Assembly (NCBI GenBank): GCA_905183005.1
Contig: CAJJDO010000012.1
Location: 62,001 to 126,000, forward strand
Length of the DNA stretch: 64,000 nucleotides
Source of the DNA: Paramecium pentaurelia
Taxonomy: Eukaryota > Ciliophora > Oligohymenophorea > Peniculida > Parameciidae
Direction: 5' to 3'
The notes under the pieces were generated by a model that was given only the letters and a program-made list of their open reading frames with translations, ran no database searches and was not told where the DNA came from. The translations under genes were made by a program, and so were the position numbers. This document shows, one piece after another, positions 49,374 to 61,071 of the stretch (positions are counted from its first letter, which is position 1; the number at the start of each line of letters is the position of its first letter).

Positions 49374-52300
49374 ATGAGTTATGAGGAAGATCAAGAAAAA
49401 TTGCTTAACAATGAAGATAAAAACGATAAAATAGGATTTAAGACATACAATTTTGGGAATAGAGATAAGAGAGAAACTTATGATGATTAATCTGGTCCAT
49501 CAAAATTTGATGCAATTGTCATACTGATTTTAGTAATTATGATTGGATTATCAGGATTTGGATTGCTAAAGCATTATAATGGTAAGGTTGTTTAATTAAT
49601 AGATTAGTTTTAATTCCATCGAAACTTAATGATAAGGATGTACGTGGTGCATTATAAAATATTAATTAAAAAGACACAACTTTATAGGATGTATATAATA
49701 AATTCAGTGATGGAGTCTAGACTATTGGAGATAGTAAAGCACCAAAAGAGGATGAAATAGCAATAGATAGTGTTTTGGATAGTTATATCTCAAAAATTGA
49801 ATAATACAATGATGTGCGTACTGATTGGGTAGATGATGATGATGAAATCAATAAAAAAATAGAAGAAAAATTAGAAGAATAATAAAATGTTGTTTAGGAT
49901 TTGGAAGAACTTATAATTTAATAAGAATCTGATATCTAAATTCTAAAGCCTGTGTTTTCTAAAAATATTTATACATATAAAGAATTATAAAATGGAATAA
50001 AAATTTTGTTAATTTAATCAACAACAGAGGGTATTCATTTGACAATTACTTTAAATATTGGAAAAAAGAATGATCCAGAAGATAAACCTGGATTGACAGA
50101 ACTATTATTTAGATGTCTATAAACCAATTTTTTCATAGAAATTTTTAATAATTATACTACTTTAACAGTTTAATTAAGTTTATTTGAAGAATTGAATGCT
50201 AAATTTTAAGAATTGTACAACATATTAACAAAACCATAATTTATAGATATTGAAAAAAATGCTAAAGATTTATTTGATGATTTAATGCTTGATTCAAAAT
50301 CTGGTGATTTAGAATATGTAAGTGATTTTTTGAATCAATAATCATAATTAAATGAACTAAATATTTTAAATGTAGATTCTGAATAATTATACTAATAATA
50401 TATATCTCATATTTCAGCTGATACTATAAGTATAGTTTTTAAAACCTAAGAAGAATAGGAAAAGATTTTAGATAAATTATTTTAATCAGATTTAACTAGA
50501 TTAAAAAACTTACATAGATTTTAATAACCAATCTTTTAAAATAAATATCCTTTAGGTAGACATATTCTAAAATTTAAAAGTGATACAGAAGTATTGACAT
50601 TATTATCTATGAGTGATCAATTTAGTTGTTAAAGATTCTTAGCATACTTATTACCAAAACCATTTTATGGTGCAATGTGGTAGAATCATCTACTTATAAC
50701 ATTAGATATAGATTTAAGTAATGTTTTAAATTCCATAAATAAATTAATCTAATTTTTAGATTATTTAAAACAAGCAGATGAAACCTAACTTTAATATTTA
50801 TATTCTTAAATGTTAGCAACAGAAGAATTAATATTTAATACAAAATATGAAGAAAATCTTATCTCTACTGGATAGAATCTATTTTCAGATCCTATTTATG
50901 CTTTAAAAGGATAGGAAAGTTTACCAATATTTGATAAAGATGAATTCGATTAATATTTATCAAATTTAGCTAATAATTTTATTGTTTTGATTGGAAGTGA
51001 GAATTTTCAATACAATTCAACTTATGAATCATAAAAGGATGATTCAATATTTATATTGGATGCTATTCTAAATAAAATACATTAAGGATTTACATATGAT
51101 TTAAAGCCTTTAGTAAAATTATTTGAACTTAACAATTAATATTAATTCTAATTACCTGCTATAAGTCCATTCTTACCTGAAAATCTTGCAATTATATCAG
51201 TTTGTTAAGAGCCTGTATATAAAATATAAGGATTTGGATTTTAATAAGTTGATGATTTAAGTTTAACAGTAAAAGATGGTAAATTTGATGGATCAAGAGA
51301 ACCTAAATTTGAAACAGTTGAATATGTTTGTGAATTTCCATTACCAGACTTTTAAGTTGATTGTTTAGAAAAAGAGAAAAATGCTTAATTTTCATTAACA
51401 CCATTTTAAATTGCTAGTAATGTGTGGTGGAAACCTAGTAGATTGGGTGCAATGGTATTCACTGGATTATTTATTGAAAAGCCTGAATCTACATTAGCTT
51501 AAGGTAAAACAATGTTGAAATTATTATAAAAATATTATACAGAATTGTCAAAAAGATTATTTTAATAAGAATTTTTATTTGGATATGAATTATCTTTCAA
51601 AGAGACAATAAATGGTTTAAATGTTTAGATGCTTAGTTATTCAGAAAAACAATCAGAATTTTAAGATAAAGTATTTGATTTGATGGGTATAGATGATGAA
51701 TAATTATTTTATTATGTAAAAGATTTACTGAATAAAGATATCAAGAGATTCCATGATTAGAAATTGTCACTTTTGACATAACAATATTATTTACCAAAGA
51801 TTATGTTAAGACCAATTAATACTCCATAAGAAATAATAAATGTATTAGATGAAGTGGATTATCAAAAATTCTTAGAATTTTAAGGTTCTCTCTTGTCAAG
51901 CAAAATAGAAGTGTTAAATATTGGTAATATATTACCAAATGACAGTGCATTTGAAGACTCTTAAGAAACTTATTTGACTAGAACATTAAATTTAAAGGGA
52001 TAAAATCTAAAATATATAGTATAAAGAGAATCAAATAATGATATGACTTCATCAGTACTCAATTATTATTAAACAGGATTGAAAAATATAGAAACAACTT
52101 CTAAATTATATTTCTATGCAGATTTCTTATAATCTTATTCAAACAATTATTTTAAAATGGGTTAATAAGTTTTAATTAAGAGAAAACCATTAGGATGTGC
52201 AGATGGATTATAAGTATATATGTAAGGAGTTCTACCATCAGAAGGGAATGAAGAAATTGAAAAGTTTTTAAAATAAGCTAATTTGGATTTGAGTAATTTA

Positions 52301-52627
52301 CAAGATGAGGACATTTTGGAATAGAAATTATATACAATAAATAAATTATATAATGAGATTAAATTTAAATCTTTATAGGAAGAGGGTTAATTTATATGGG
52401 ATAAGATTGTTAATAAGAATTATGCATTTAATGAGATTTAAGATGTAATAAGATATTTAGATGATGCATTTCCATAGAAACTTAGAGAATGTGCAAATTT
52501 AGTAATGTAAGGTTAAATGAGTGTATAAGTGTATGCAGTAGATTAATCAATTGAAAACACAGACGGGATTTAGAGTCTAGAATAGTTAATTGATCAAGAT
52601 GTTTATGAATGTTTTTTTACATTGTGA
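49374..52627 (+). CDS. membrane-anchored M16 (insulinase-like) protein lacking the zinc motif
   Basis: Two exons (intron 49582-49607, 26 nt) give 1075 residues. An acidic cytosolic N terminus precedes one transmembrane segment at about residues 48-70 (FDAIVILILVIMIGLSGFGL), then a large region with the insulysin/nardilysin layout. Near residue 230, LNIGKKNDPEDKPGLTELLF sits where M16 enzymes have GS..DP....GLAH.LEH: the HxxEH zinc motif is replaced. Later segments fit the inactive repeats (LSMSDQFSCQRFLAYLL; NVWWKPSRLGAMVFTGLF; KPLGCADGLQVYMQGVLP). A type II membrane pseudo-peptidase is inferred; an acidic stretch before the domain recalls nardilysin. Confidence 0.75.
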
Positions 52628-52698
52628 TTTTGTATTCTAATATATAATTAATGTTAATAAAAACTAAAGGTGATGTTGATGATAATAATTTAGATAGA

Positions 52699-54395
52699 AT
52701 GAACGAGTAAATATTCTAGAATTTATGAGAGTGATGAAATTACAAATCTAGTAGTTCCATAATTTCCTGAGTTCAAGCATCCTGGATAAGGAAAACAAGT
52801 ACTAATGAGACCTGCAAGTAAATAATTCTTGAACTCACCATCAAAATTAGAAGACTCGTTATCAGGAAGCACAAAGATAACTTAAGTGAATGTAAGTATT
52901 GTTCACTATTAAGAGTGCCGGACATGCCTATGATTACATCGTTAATCGCTTTCTTTAGACCATAAGAAAACATCTTAATTCACCATAAAGGTAAGAATAC
53001 TTATTTATATAAGATCTGAAGTAGAGGGATAAATCATTCGGACTTTGATTTCATAATAAGCCAAATTATAATATATGCTTCATATTGATTGGGCTAAATA
53101 TTATACTAGTTATTTATAGCATATTAATACTAAGGTACCAGGACCTATTAATAATTAACCTTTTTTTGCTGATTAATGTTCTACAGATGCTATTTACAAA
53201 CCAAATCTAAAATAAGATGTGGATTTTGTTTTGTTAAATAGGAATACTTGGATGTTCATTCATAGTTTATATGGTGGAGGACCTGAAGTCTCTATTTAAG
53301 ATTATAGCAAAGGAGAAGGATTTGAAAATTCAACACAAAAGCCTACTTTATCTAGAGTTAGTTCAATGTAGTCAGGATTAATGGATACTGTTTCTTATAT
53401 GAGCATTACTCTACCTTTTTAAAAATCTTAATTTGAATTACCACCAATAGGATTTTATAATGAATCTAATTATTGTTTTATGCATGCTGCTTTATAAACT
53501 ATATTATCTGTTGAATAAATAAATTGTTGGATGATGAATGAAGGGAAGAAGATAGCTACTTAATATTCAGATAAGTATAGATGGTTGAATGCTTATTTAG
53601 AAATAATTACTATTGCTGTTAATAAAAAAGCAGGAGCCTTTATAAAAATTTAGTTATTAAAACAATTAATAAAAAATAAATTTGATCCTCGTTTATAACA
53701 TGATTCATAAGAATTTTTGAGATATTTTATTGAATAATTGACTATAGAAATATAAGGATAATTAAAATATGATTAACCTATCACAGAGATTGTATTTTAA
53801 GGATAGATGATGTCCTTAATTAAATGTGATTAGTGTAATCAATAATCAACAAAATTTGAATCCTTTTTAGATTTATCTTTATCTATGAATAAGTTATAAA
53901 CTTTAGAAAAATGTTTACGATTATTTTTTGCATAAGAAATATTGAGTGATCATTATTAATGTGAAAATTGTTATAATGAAACAAGAGCAGTTAAAAAATA
54001 TGTAATTGGTACTCCTCCTTTGTATTTAATGATACATTTAAAAAGATTTTAGGTTTATCCAAATAGAATTAAATTAAATGGACATGTGAGATTTCCAATC
54101 AGTCTTGATGTTTAAGAGTATAACTTCAATTCTAAAATTATCATAGATTTTGTTCCATAAAAGCAAAATATAAATTAAGATCAATAATTGTTCATTAAGG
54201 AACACCTGAAAGAGGCCATTATGTTACATTCTCATCTAGATAAGATTAAGTAATTATATAATAAGTAAATTATAATAGTGGTATTATTTTGATGATCACA
54301 AAATATATTTAGTTACAGAATAAGATGTTTTGTAACAATAAGCATATGTATTGGTATATGAAAAAGTTGAAGAATATCTAATTGACATGTAATGA
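52699..54395 (+). CDS. DUSP-USP ubiquitin carboxyl-terminal hydrolase
   Basis: Six exons (introns 52707-52731, 52886-52913, 52991-53013, 54118-54146, 54250-54278) give 520 residues. Residues about 40-190 are a DUSP domain (VPGPINNQPF; DVDFVLLNRNTWMFIHSLYG; GGGPEVS). The USP domain follows: Cys box GFYNESNYCFMHAALQ near residue 233, QHDSQEFL, a CxxC pair (KCDQCN; CENCYNE), KRFQVYPNR and the His box GTPERGHYVTF with WYYFDD. All catalytic motifs are present, so it should remove ubiquitin. The Cys box has NYC instead of the usual NTC. The first exon and its GAG-ended intron are uncertain; the next in-frame ATG is near 52806. Confidence 0.85.
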
Positions 54396-54500
54396 CTTTA
54401 TTATCTATTCATTTATATTAATTTTCCAAATCAAATTTGTTAAATAAATCATAGTGAATAAATATAGATTAGAATTTTAATAATAATTAAATTAAACAAA

Positions 54501-55190
54501 ATGTTTTAAGGAATCAATAATTTTGTGAATTCATTTGCTACTCCAAAACCATAGGATTTCTATTCTAAAGGATGGCTAACACCAGAATAATTTGTTGAAG
54601 CTGGAGATCAATTAACTATGACTGGATGGCAATGGAAAAAAGCTCAAGTAAAAAAAGGTGTAGATCCTCCTCATCCAGAAAAGATGTATCTCATAGCCAA
54701 TGCAACATCTTAAACTCGTATAAAAGAGTTTTTGTCCTTTGATTTCTAAAACAATCAAGGATAAGAAGGATTTTTATGTGTGGATATGAGTAAAAAACAA
54801 TAGTAAGCTTTGAATGACCAAGAAACTAGAGTTTATACAATCACAATAACATATGATCGTAAATATCATTGTCCAAGATTATGGCTATAAGGAGTTGCAT
54901 TAAATTCTGGTTTACCATTAAAAAATTAAGAGATTTATGAAGACATTATGAGTGTCTATTAAAATGAAACAGTAACAGTAGAAGAACATCCATATCTTCA
55001 TTATTAATAAGTTACAATACATCCATGCAATCATTCAACTACAATGAAGGCATTCCTTGATAAAGCCAAATAAAATGGAGCAGATATTAAACCAATGTAG
55101 GCATTGTTTATCTTCTTGAAATTTATGCAATCAGTAATGCCAACAGTAATATATGATACAACAATTGATATATGTTTGGGTGTTGATTGA
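54501..55190 (+). CDS. ATG3: ATG3-like autophagy E2 conjugating enzyme
   Basis: An intronless frame of 230 codons. The N terminus SKGWLTPEQFVEAGDQLTMT with TGWQWKK is the ATG3 signature that binds membranes and ATG8 factors. The middle has YTITITYDRKYHCPRLWLQG, and the catalytic block is VTVEEHPYL then HPCNHSTTMKAF (Cys in HPC) with the FLKFMQSVMPTVIYDTTIDI tail. ATG3 transfers ATG8 to phosphatidylethanolamine. At 229 residues it is shorter than yeast or human ATG3 (about 310), mainly in the flexible insert between the N-terminal part and the core. Converges on the GMPPA gene with 21 bp between stops. Confidence 0.92.
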
Positions 55191-55211
55191 TAATATATAT
55201 ATATATTAATT

Positions 55212-56471
55212 TCACATCAAACAACCTCCATCTTAACTTTAAGAAACTCTGCAATTTTGAAGACATACAACATTCCTTAAATATAATTCATTGTCTACTA
55301 TTACCCATGGCCCTAAGAATTAAACATCTCCTTCAATTCTACACCAATAACCTACAATTGAATTATAGCAGATTATTGAATTTTAAATAAATGAGAAATT
55401 CTATAATCTAGAATAATAATTACTTTGACTTCAACACCATCTAATAGAATAGAATTCTTTATACGAACTCCCTCTCCAATTTCACATCCAGCTCCTATAA
55501 CTACATTACTACCTATCCTTGCAGATGGATGAATTTTAGCAGTCTTATGAATCAATACTCCATCACATTTTATTTCAAAATCAGAACTATTAAATTAAAA
55601 AGGATTTTATCCATAATATTAGAGTAGAAGTCTATTTGCATTTAGTATATCACTTGTTGATTTTATTGATTACCAGAATCCTTTGTGTTCATATACAAAA
55701 ATTTTATCTCTCTCTGCTTATTTTAATACATCAGTCTCTAATGATAAATAAGCCTTATCCAAATCTGTACTTCTTTTTATATACTTAACATATGGTTGAT
55801 GTTATAGTTCTTCACTTAAATTAGCTTCTTTTTTTGCTTTTACATTCAAGATTGTTGTTTTGAATGATTAATTAAAGAAGTATACTCCACAATTAACTAA
55901 ATTCGAAATATATTATTCTGGTTTTTCAGCATGATGAATTAATTAATCTGTATTACTATCCTTAATTAAACACCCATAACGAGTTGATTCATCTTTTGAT
56001 ACTCGAACTGTCATTATACTACAAATACCAGATTTACTATTAATGCTATTTAATATAATTTACTTCTTATGGTACTCATAGAATTTCTAGGCTTACAAAT
56101 CACAACAAATATCTGAATGTACAACCAAAAGATCTTCGTATTATTTTATATACAATACCTTCAACTTCTTCATATAATTCTTCTAAATTTTATGCTAATC
56201 CACCTGCTGTTCCCATTTCACTCTATTCTTATATATAACGTATATTTTTGCCATGTAATTTTTAGTACTTTTCTTAAAAGTATTAGAAACACTTCTTATC
56301 ATAATAACCCATAAGAACAAAATCTTTCAAATTGGGTAATTTCTGGATTGCATTTATGAGATGACCAATTATTTCAACCCCACTAACTGGAAATAAAGGA
56401 GAAGCTTATTCATATGTTCCATAACTTGCTTTTCTACTAGGACCACCTAACAAAATTACCGCTCGAATCAT
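55212..56471 (-). CDS. mannose-1-phosphate guanylyltransferase alpha-like (GMPPA)
   Basis: Three exons (introns 56134-56158, 25 nt; 55401-55423, 23 nt) give 403 residues. The nucleotidyltransferase start is AVILLGGPSRKASYGTYEQA (GMPPA form, lacking the strict GGxGTRLRP of the catalytic beta subunit), followed by EMGTAGGLAQNL, a VVHSDICCDL metal-site strand and NCGVYFFNQ. The C-terminal left-handed beta-helix has hexapeptides (KIHPSARIGSNVVIGAGCEI GEGVRI). GMPPA is usually a regulatory partner of GDP-mannose pyrophosphorylase; the altered P-loop supports that, but activity cannot be judged here. Confidence 0.82.
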
Positions 56472-57077
56472 TGATTTTATTAAGAAAAAATAGTCTATAT
56501 TTGTAATTTATTTCCCAAAGAATCTATATTGATGTGTCATATTATTAATGAAATATTAAAAATTTAGAAATCAATAATTTATACCATTCAACACTATTTC
56601 AGGTTTAAGAACTCAATGTCTTTAGAACAAGGTACTTATTAAATTTCATAATTTAATTAGAAGTATTTAAATAACGTATGAAGTAAATATATAAATAATC
56701 AAAAAAATAAAACAAATTTCATTTTTTTGAGTTTGCAATCATCTCAAAATTATGATAATCGATTGACCATAGTTAAATCATATGAATAAAGTGAGTTTAA
56801 AGAATTTGTGAATTTTTATTTTATTTATTACTTTAATACAAATTTATTATAAGATCAATAATATAAAAAGATTAGTATTCTATTCCTAAAAAATTGATGA
56901 TGATAATAAATAATTAAGGCTATATAAATTGGTTTAGTAGATAGAAAGAAACTCTATTTTTTTATCAGATACAAGTCTTTTAGATTACAATTTATATCAA
57001 TTTAATCTTTTATTTTAAATTATATTATTAGATATCTTTAGAAAATTAAAAACATTTTTATGATTATAATAAGTGAA
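56472..57077. other. intergenic, one doubtful plus-strand frame
   Basis: About 600 bp. A plus-strand frame starts at ATG 56782, meets TGA at codon 10 (56809-56811) and stays open to TGA 57061-57063. The post-TGA part looks like a signal-anchor plus helices but has no own ATG. I do not call a gene. ATG 56608 with a 29-nt intron gives only 36 residues. See the rejected list. Confidence 0.35.
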
Positions 57078-57629
57078 TCATTTTTATTTTTTATCCCAAC
57101 ATCTTAAGGCTGTTAAAATATTCTAAAAAAAACTAGGGTCTTTTTTATCTGTTTATGCTTTTAATACTTTAGGTGACTAAATGAAATAATATTTTTACAT
57201 CTGATACTTGTAAATTTACTTATTATTGTTAAGTTTATTACAATTAAATGATCAATTTTGATTTTTCCTCTTCATCTTATACAAGATGTATTATTTCATC
57301 AACCATTTTTGGATTCTTTTTCAGTTACTATCCAGCCATTGTTGTTAAAAATTAATGAACTAATGGGATTCCAGATTCTAATTTCTATGTATTAAAGTTT
57401 AATAATATTACAATATCCCTTTAAGCACCACTATTGAATTGCAACAGCTCCTAATTGAATATCTTTAGTAACAATAAATAATAATAATCTTTGATGAAGC
57501 CATTCATATAATTCATCTTCATCCATAAATTCTAAATCAGGTTTCGGAGGTTTACTTAGATCAGGAAAATAACTAAAATATAATCACACTCTCTAACTTT
57601 TACAAAAATTGCTATATTTCCTTATTCAT
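57078..57629 (-). CDS. hypothetical helical protein with four introns
   Basis: Five exons (introns 25, 22, 27 and 31 nt) give 148 residues; the spliced length is an exact multiple of three and each splice restores a sensible frame. The protein is acidic and helical (PDLEFMDEDELYEWLHQRLL, GIPLVHQFLTTMAGQQLKKN, MVDEIIHLVQDEEEK) and ends KKDPSFFQNILTALRCWDKK. No family recognised. One fifth of the gene is intron, dense even here. Confidence 0.6.
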
Positions 57630-57719
57630 ATTAAATAAATAAAAATTTTATATCTAAAATGATAAACTCAAATAGCAAAACTTATTTATAAATGAAAATC
57701 AATCTCAAAATCTTATTAA

Positions 57720-58355
57720 TCATTCTTAATTAACTGAATCTTGATTTTTATTTTAAAATTCTAATTTAACATTTAGTTTTCGATTACTAAACTAATTACT
57801 TTTAAGTATTGGAGATTCTTAGATATTAGCCAACTCTTCTAAATCTCTATCATTTTCATCAAATCCTTTATCATATTAATTAAAGTATTTATCCTCATGA
57901 TACTATACTACATTCTCATTATTAGGCAATAAGGTTACGCATTCATTTCTTAACTCCTAAGAGCTTTCAAAATCTGAAGAAGTATTAATTGATTAGACCT
58001 TAATTGATGTTTCCTCAAACATTGGTTCAAATTAATGATACTACATTTTTACCTTTTTTCTTATTTCATCTTCTTCTAAAAAATCATATTTTTAACTCTT
58101 TTATCCTTTTTATTATAATTCTCTTAAAAATGAATCCTTCTCTTTTAATTTTTTTGGTCTTTCACTAGGTTTTAAATAAACTTGTTTTAAATCTTATGTT
58201 GAAGGTAATGATTTGGATGATAATTTTAGTTTAGAATATGAGCCATTTCCTTAATTATTTTCATTCTTTGGTAACATTAAAAATGATGCCACAAAAAATC
58301 CAACACCGATACCCAACAAAAATTTGGCATCAATGATTATTTACAAAAAATTCAT
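57720..58355 (-). CDS. hypothetical single-pass membrane protein with acidic tail
   Basis: A single frame of 212 codons. Residues about 10-32 are a membrane segment with glycines (AKFLLGIGVGFFVASFLMLP). The rest is hydrophilic and Glu/Asp/Ser/Gln-rich, with a short Lys-rich stretch (ERPKKLKEKDSFLRELQQKG). No signal cleavage site or domain recognised. Its start faces the small frame at 58421 across 65 bp. Confidence 0.6.
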
Positions 58356-58420
58356 TAGCAATTTTATTAATTAAATATGTGATTTTTTATACTTTATTTT
58401 AACAGATTTTTTTTAAATGA

Positions 58421-58648
58421 ATGAAGATATATAATCATAATGTCTTCTTTAAAACTATTAAGACTAATATAGAATTTCAATCAATTGAATTAATTTTGAT
58501 ATAAGTACATTTTTATATTAATTTATTGTTTAAGGTTTAAATTTTAAAGCCCTTTTTACAGAAATTCTCTTATTAATATAATTCTTAAATCCTTTCTATA
58601 TAAAATAAATAATTAATAAAATAATTGATAACTTCAAATATTTCATGA
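58421..58648 (+). CDS. possible small hypothetical protein
   Basis: ATG 58421 to TGA 58646-58648 gives 75 residues (MKIYNHNVFFKTIKTNIEFQ at the start). A 30-nt GTA...AAG stretch inside (58507-58536) could be an intron; it is a multiple of three with no stop, so frame does not help decide. Basic and helical, possibly mitochondrial, but unrecognised. The following 58649-58928 holds nothing I can support. Confidence 0.33.
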
Positions 58649-58928
58649 TTATATTTTTTTTTTAATTACTTTCTATCATTTATTGGCTTTCTTTTCAAAT
58701 ATAATAGATAAAATAATAATAGTTTCAGAAAATAATGATCAATTAAAACTTTCTAGTAAAATTTAAAACTAAAATATTTTTCAGATTATCCATAGAAAAT
58801 GTATTTTTTTTCAATAAACTCATACAATTTTCAATTCTCTTCTTTTTATCATTAGCAATCAATATATAAAACAAATATAGAATTATTAATAATTATATAG
58901 CAATGTATAAAACATATACATAGAATCT

Positions 58929-59399
58929 TCATGATGCATACTTTCTTGTCCATTCCCTTGCTGTTGCTTCATAACGCTATTTATCAGTTTTATAAATATT
59001 TGCAATTTCTGGCACTAAGGGATCGTCTGGATTTGGATCAGTTAACAAAGAGGAAATACTTAACAAAACTAATTATATGAATAATAGATTACCTTTGCTG
59101 ATTGTTAAGGCTGGGGACCATTGATCTTTCAATATATCTAAACATATTGCTCCATTTTGATTGATATTTGGATGGTAGATACGAGTAACAAAGTTAATTT
59201 TAGGTGGTTTAAATGGATAATCTGTTGGAAAGTGAATATTGAGTGAAAATAATCCACCTTAATATGGAGAGCCTTCAGGTCCCATAATAGTTGCCTACCA
59301 ATGGAATTAATCTTTGTCATCTATAGGACCAGCTGAACAATTAGAAGGGGGATCCTTAGAAAGATCAGCCAATTCTTTTTGAATTCTTTTAAGTGCCAT
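58929..59399 (-). CDS. UBE2D-type ubiquitin-conjugating enzyme E2
   Basis: Two exons (intron 59069-59092, 24 nt) give 148 residues, as in UBE2D/Ubc4 (147). The start is ALKRIQKELADLSKDPPSNC, with FHWQATIMGPEGSPYQGGLF, then PTDYPFKPPKINFVTRIYHP, NINQNGAICLDILKDQWSPA (HPN motif and the catalytic Cys of ICLDIL), SSLLTDPNPDDPLVPEIANI and the terminal helix TAREWTRKYAS. Ubc4-type E2s serve many RING and HECT ligases. All catalytic residues are present. The family is as certain as a reading without search allows. Confidence 0.96.
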
Positions 59400-60092
59400 T
59401 TTTAATTTTTTTTTTTATAAATTAAATCAATTAATGTGTTTTCATTTATATATTTTATTAATACATATTAACTTTTCCTTTCTAGCTTACCGATAAAAAC
59501 TGATTCTATATTTTATGGGGTATATCCAATATTTATTAGATTACAAATCATCAAAATTTCTTAATTCTTTTTGACTTGATAGAATATTGTAAATACATAA
59601 ATATTGGATTATTAATATTTATATCTTTAAAATAGTCGAAAGATAGATTATGGTTATCATAATTCTATGTAAAAATTCAGGTCTATTTTGCTAAAAGTAT
59701 ATTTAAGTTTAAATATTTCAGCATGTTTAAAAGACTAATTTACTTTGAGATATAAATTTTCAGCAATTTTAAAGTTAATTGAAGTATTACACTTTATGAT
59801 GATTTTTATTTTTTCATCATAAAAATACATAAATCTTCATTATATTTTAACAAAATATCAAAAAAAATAAAATTTATTGTATTGATTGATGTTCATTTTT
59901 AATTAACTCAGAATAATGTTCTTAGATAATTCATTTCATTTATTTAATAGTCACTAAAATATATAAAAGTGAAACTCTTAATATTTTGCATGCTAAAATA
60001 TCTATAAATGTATTTTGTATAGTTAATAATTTTATTTAAACAACATTTATGTTGATATCAGACCTTATTATTAAAAAAAAATAATTTAAAGT
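59400..60092. other. intergenic, nothing seen
   Basis: About 690 bp of very AT-rich DNA up to the start of the duplicated block. No ORF with a credible start and no RNA gene. A short hairpin-like TTTATGATGAT...ATCATAAA stretch occurs near 59795-59825; probably chance in this composition. Confidence 0.35.
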
Positions 60093-61070
60093 GTAAGAAT
60101 GAAAAAAAATATATAGAATAACAATTATATTTCATACTCTATTCATCAATAAATTAATAGTAATTTATTATTGATTCATGATCAAAATATAGACATAAAT
60201 AAATTTAATGTCCCATTAATGAATAACCCAAGATTGTAAACCAAATAAATTAGATTGATATAAGATATATTACGGTTTATTTAATACTGAAATAATCTAT
60301 AGATATTATAGAATTAGATTATTTATTTAGAAGCAAGATTAAATGCATAAAGAAGAAAGATATTTTATAGAATTAATAGCTATAATATTCAATTATATGC
60401 AATGATTTCAATCTTACAAACGCTAGACGAAATCACAATACTATCTATTTTTATATTTATATTTACTAGAAATATCAGACATGAATCTATCTTAGGTTTA
60501 TTTAAATAATTTAGCTTATGAATTTAAGAATGTTTAAAGGTCTAATTTATTTATCAAACAATAATATTATAATTATCTATAAGAGGATTCTTATTTATAT
60601 TTTATTTTTAATAAATTCTCATAGAATTATTAAGAAGAATCATGTTGAGGTAGGCATTATTTAGAATTTGTAACATAGATTAATAAAAAAATATTTAAAC
60701 AATTAAATTTTTATTAAATTGGAATTGAAATAAATATAGAATAGATTTACACATTGTAAATTAAGAAATGAAGAAATCGAATATACAATTTACTAAAAAT
60801 AATCTTCAACAACAGCCCTCATTCTTCTATTATTACTAGGTCTAATTTGTTGTTACTAGCTAAGCTTTTGGTTATTCTCTTGGCTAAACTACATCATTCT
60901 TCTTTTTGATACCAATAGATCCAATCTTGATTCCATAAACCTAAAAATCATTTTTTTTTAATTACTTCTTAAGTAGGATCTATTTCCCCACTATCAATTT
61001 TCTTTAATACTTAATTAGCCATAGTTTCAAACACATTATCAACATTTTCACCTGTTTTAGCTGAAGTTTC
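60093..61070. repeat. 978-bp exact direct repeat, copy 1 (probable assembly duplicate)
   Basis: This block, starting GTAAGAATGAAAAAAAATAT and ending GCTGAAGTTTC, is identical as far as I can read to 61072-62049. The two copies are joined by one N. It contains 713 bp of noncoding DNA plus the 3' end of a Rab2 gene. Confidence 0.9.
60806..61070 (-). pseudogene. Rab2 3' fragment (duplicate of the complete gene)
   Basis: The fragment encodes the last 79 residues of the Rab2 gene at 61785-62591, from ETSAKTGENVDNVF to the terminal GCC, including the 25-nt final intron. It is cut at the N at 61071. Because it is identical to the downstream copy, introns included, it is probably not a real pseudogene but the overlapping end of an assembly contig. 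Confidence 0.75.
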
Positions 61071-61071
61071 N
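61071..61071. other. assembly gap or join (single N)
   Basis: The only ambiguous base in the window. It sits exactly between two identical 978-bp blocks, which suggests two contigs with an unmerged overlap were concatenated here. Confidence 0.9.

Noticed and set aside
56782..57204. Plus-strand 140-codon frame with two internal TGAs (56809, 57061) that looked like TGA read as Trp or stop readthrough.
   Set aside because: The right part overlaps a spliced minus-strand gene (57078-57629) whose four introns and exact length make it the better model; the open plus frame is a shadow. The left part has no start after the first TGA.
60806..61070. A second Rab2 gene or true pseudogene.
   Set aside because: Identical to the complete copy including introns and cut exactly at the N, so an assembly duplicate is more likely.
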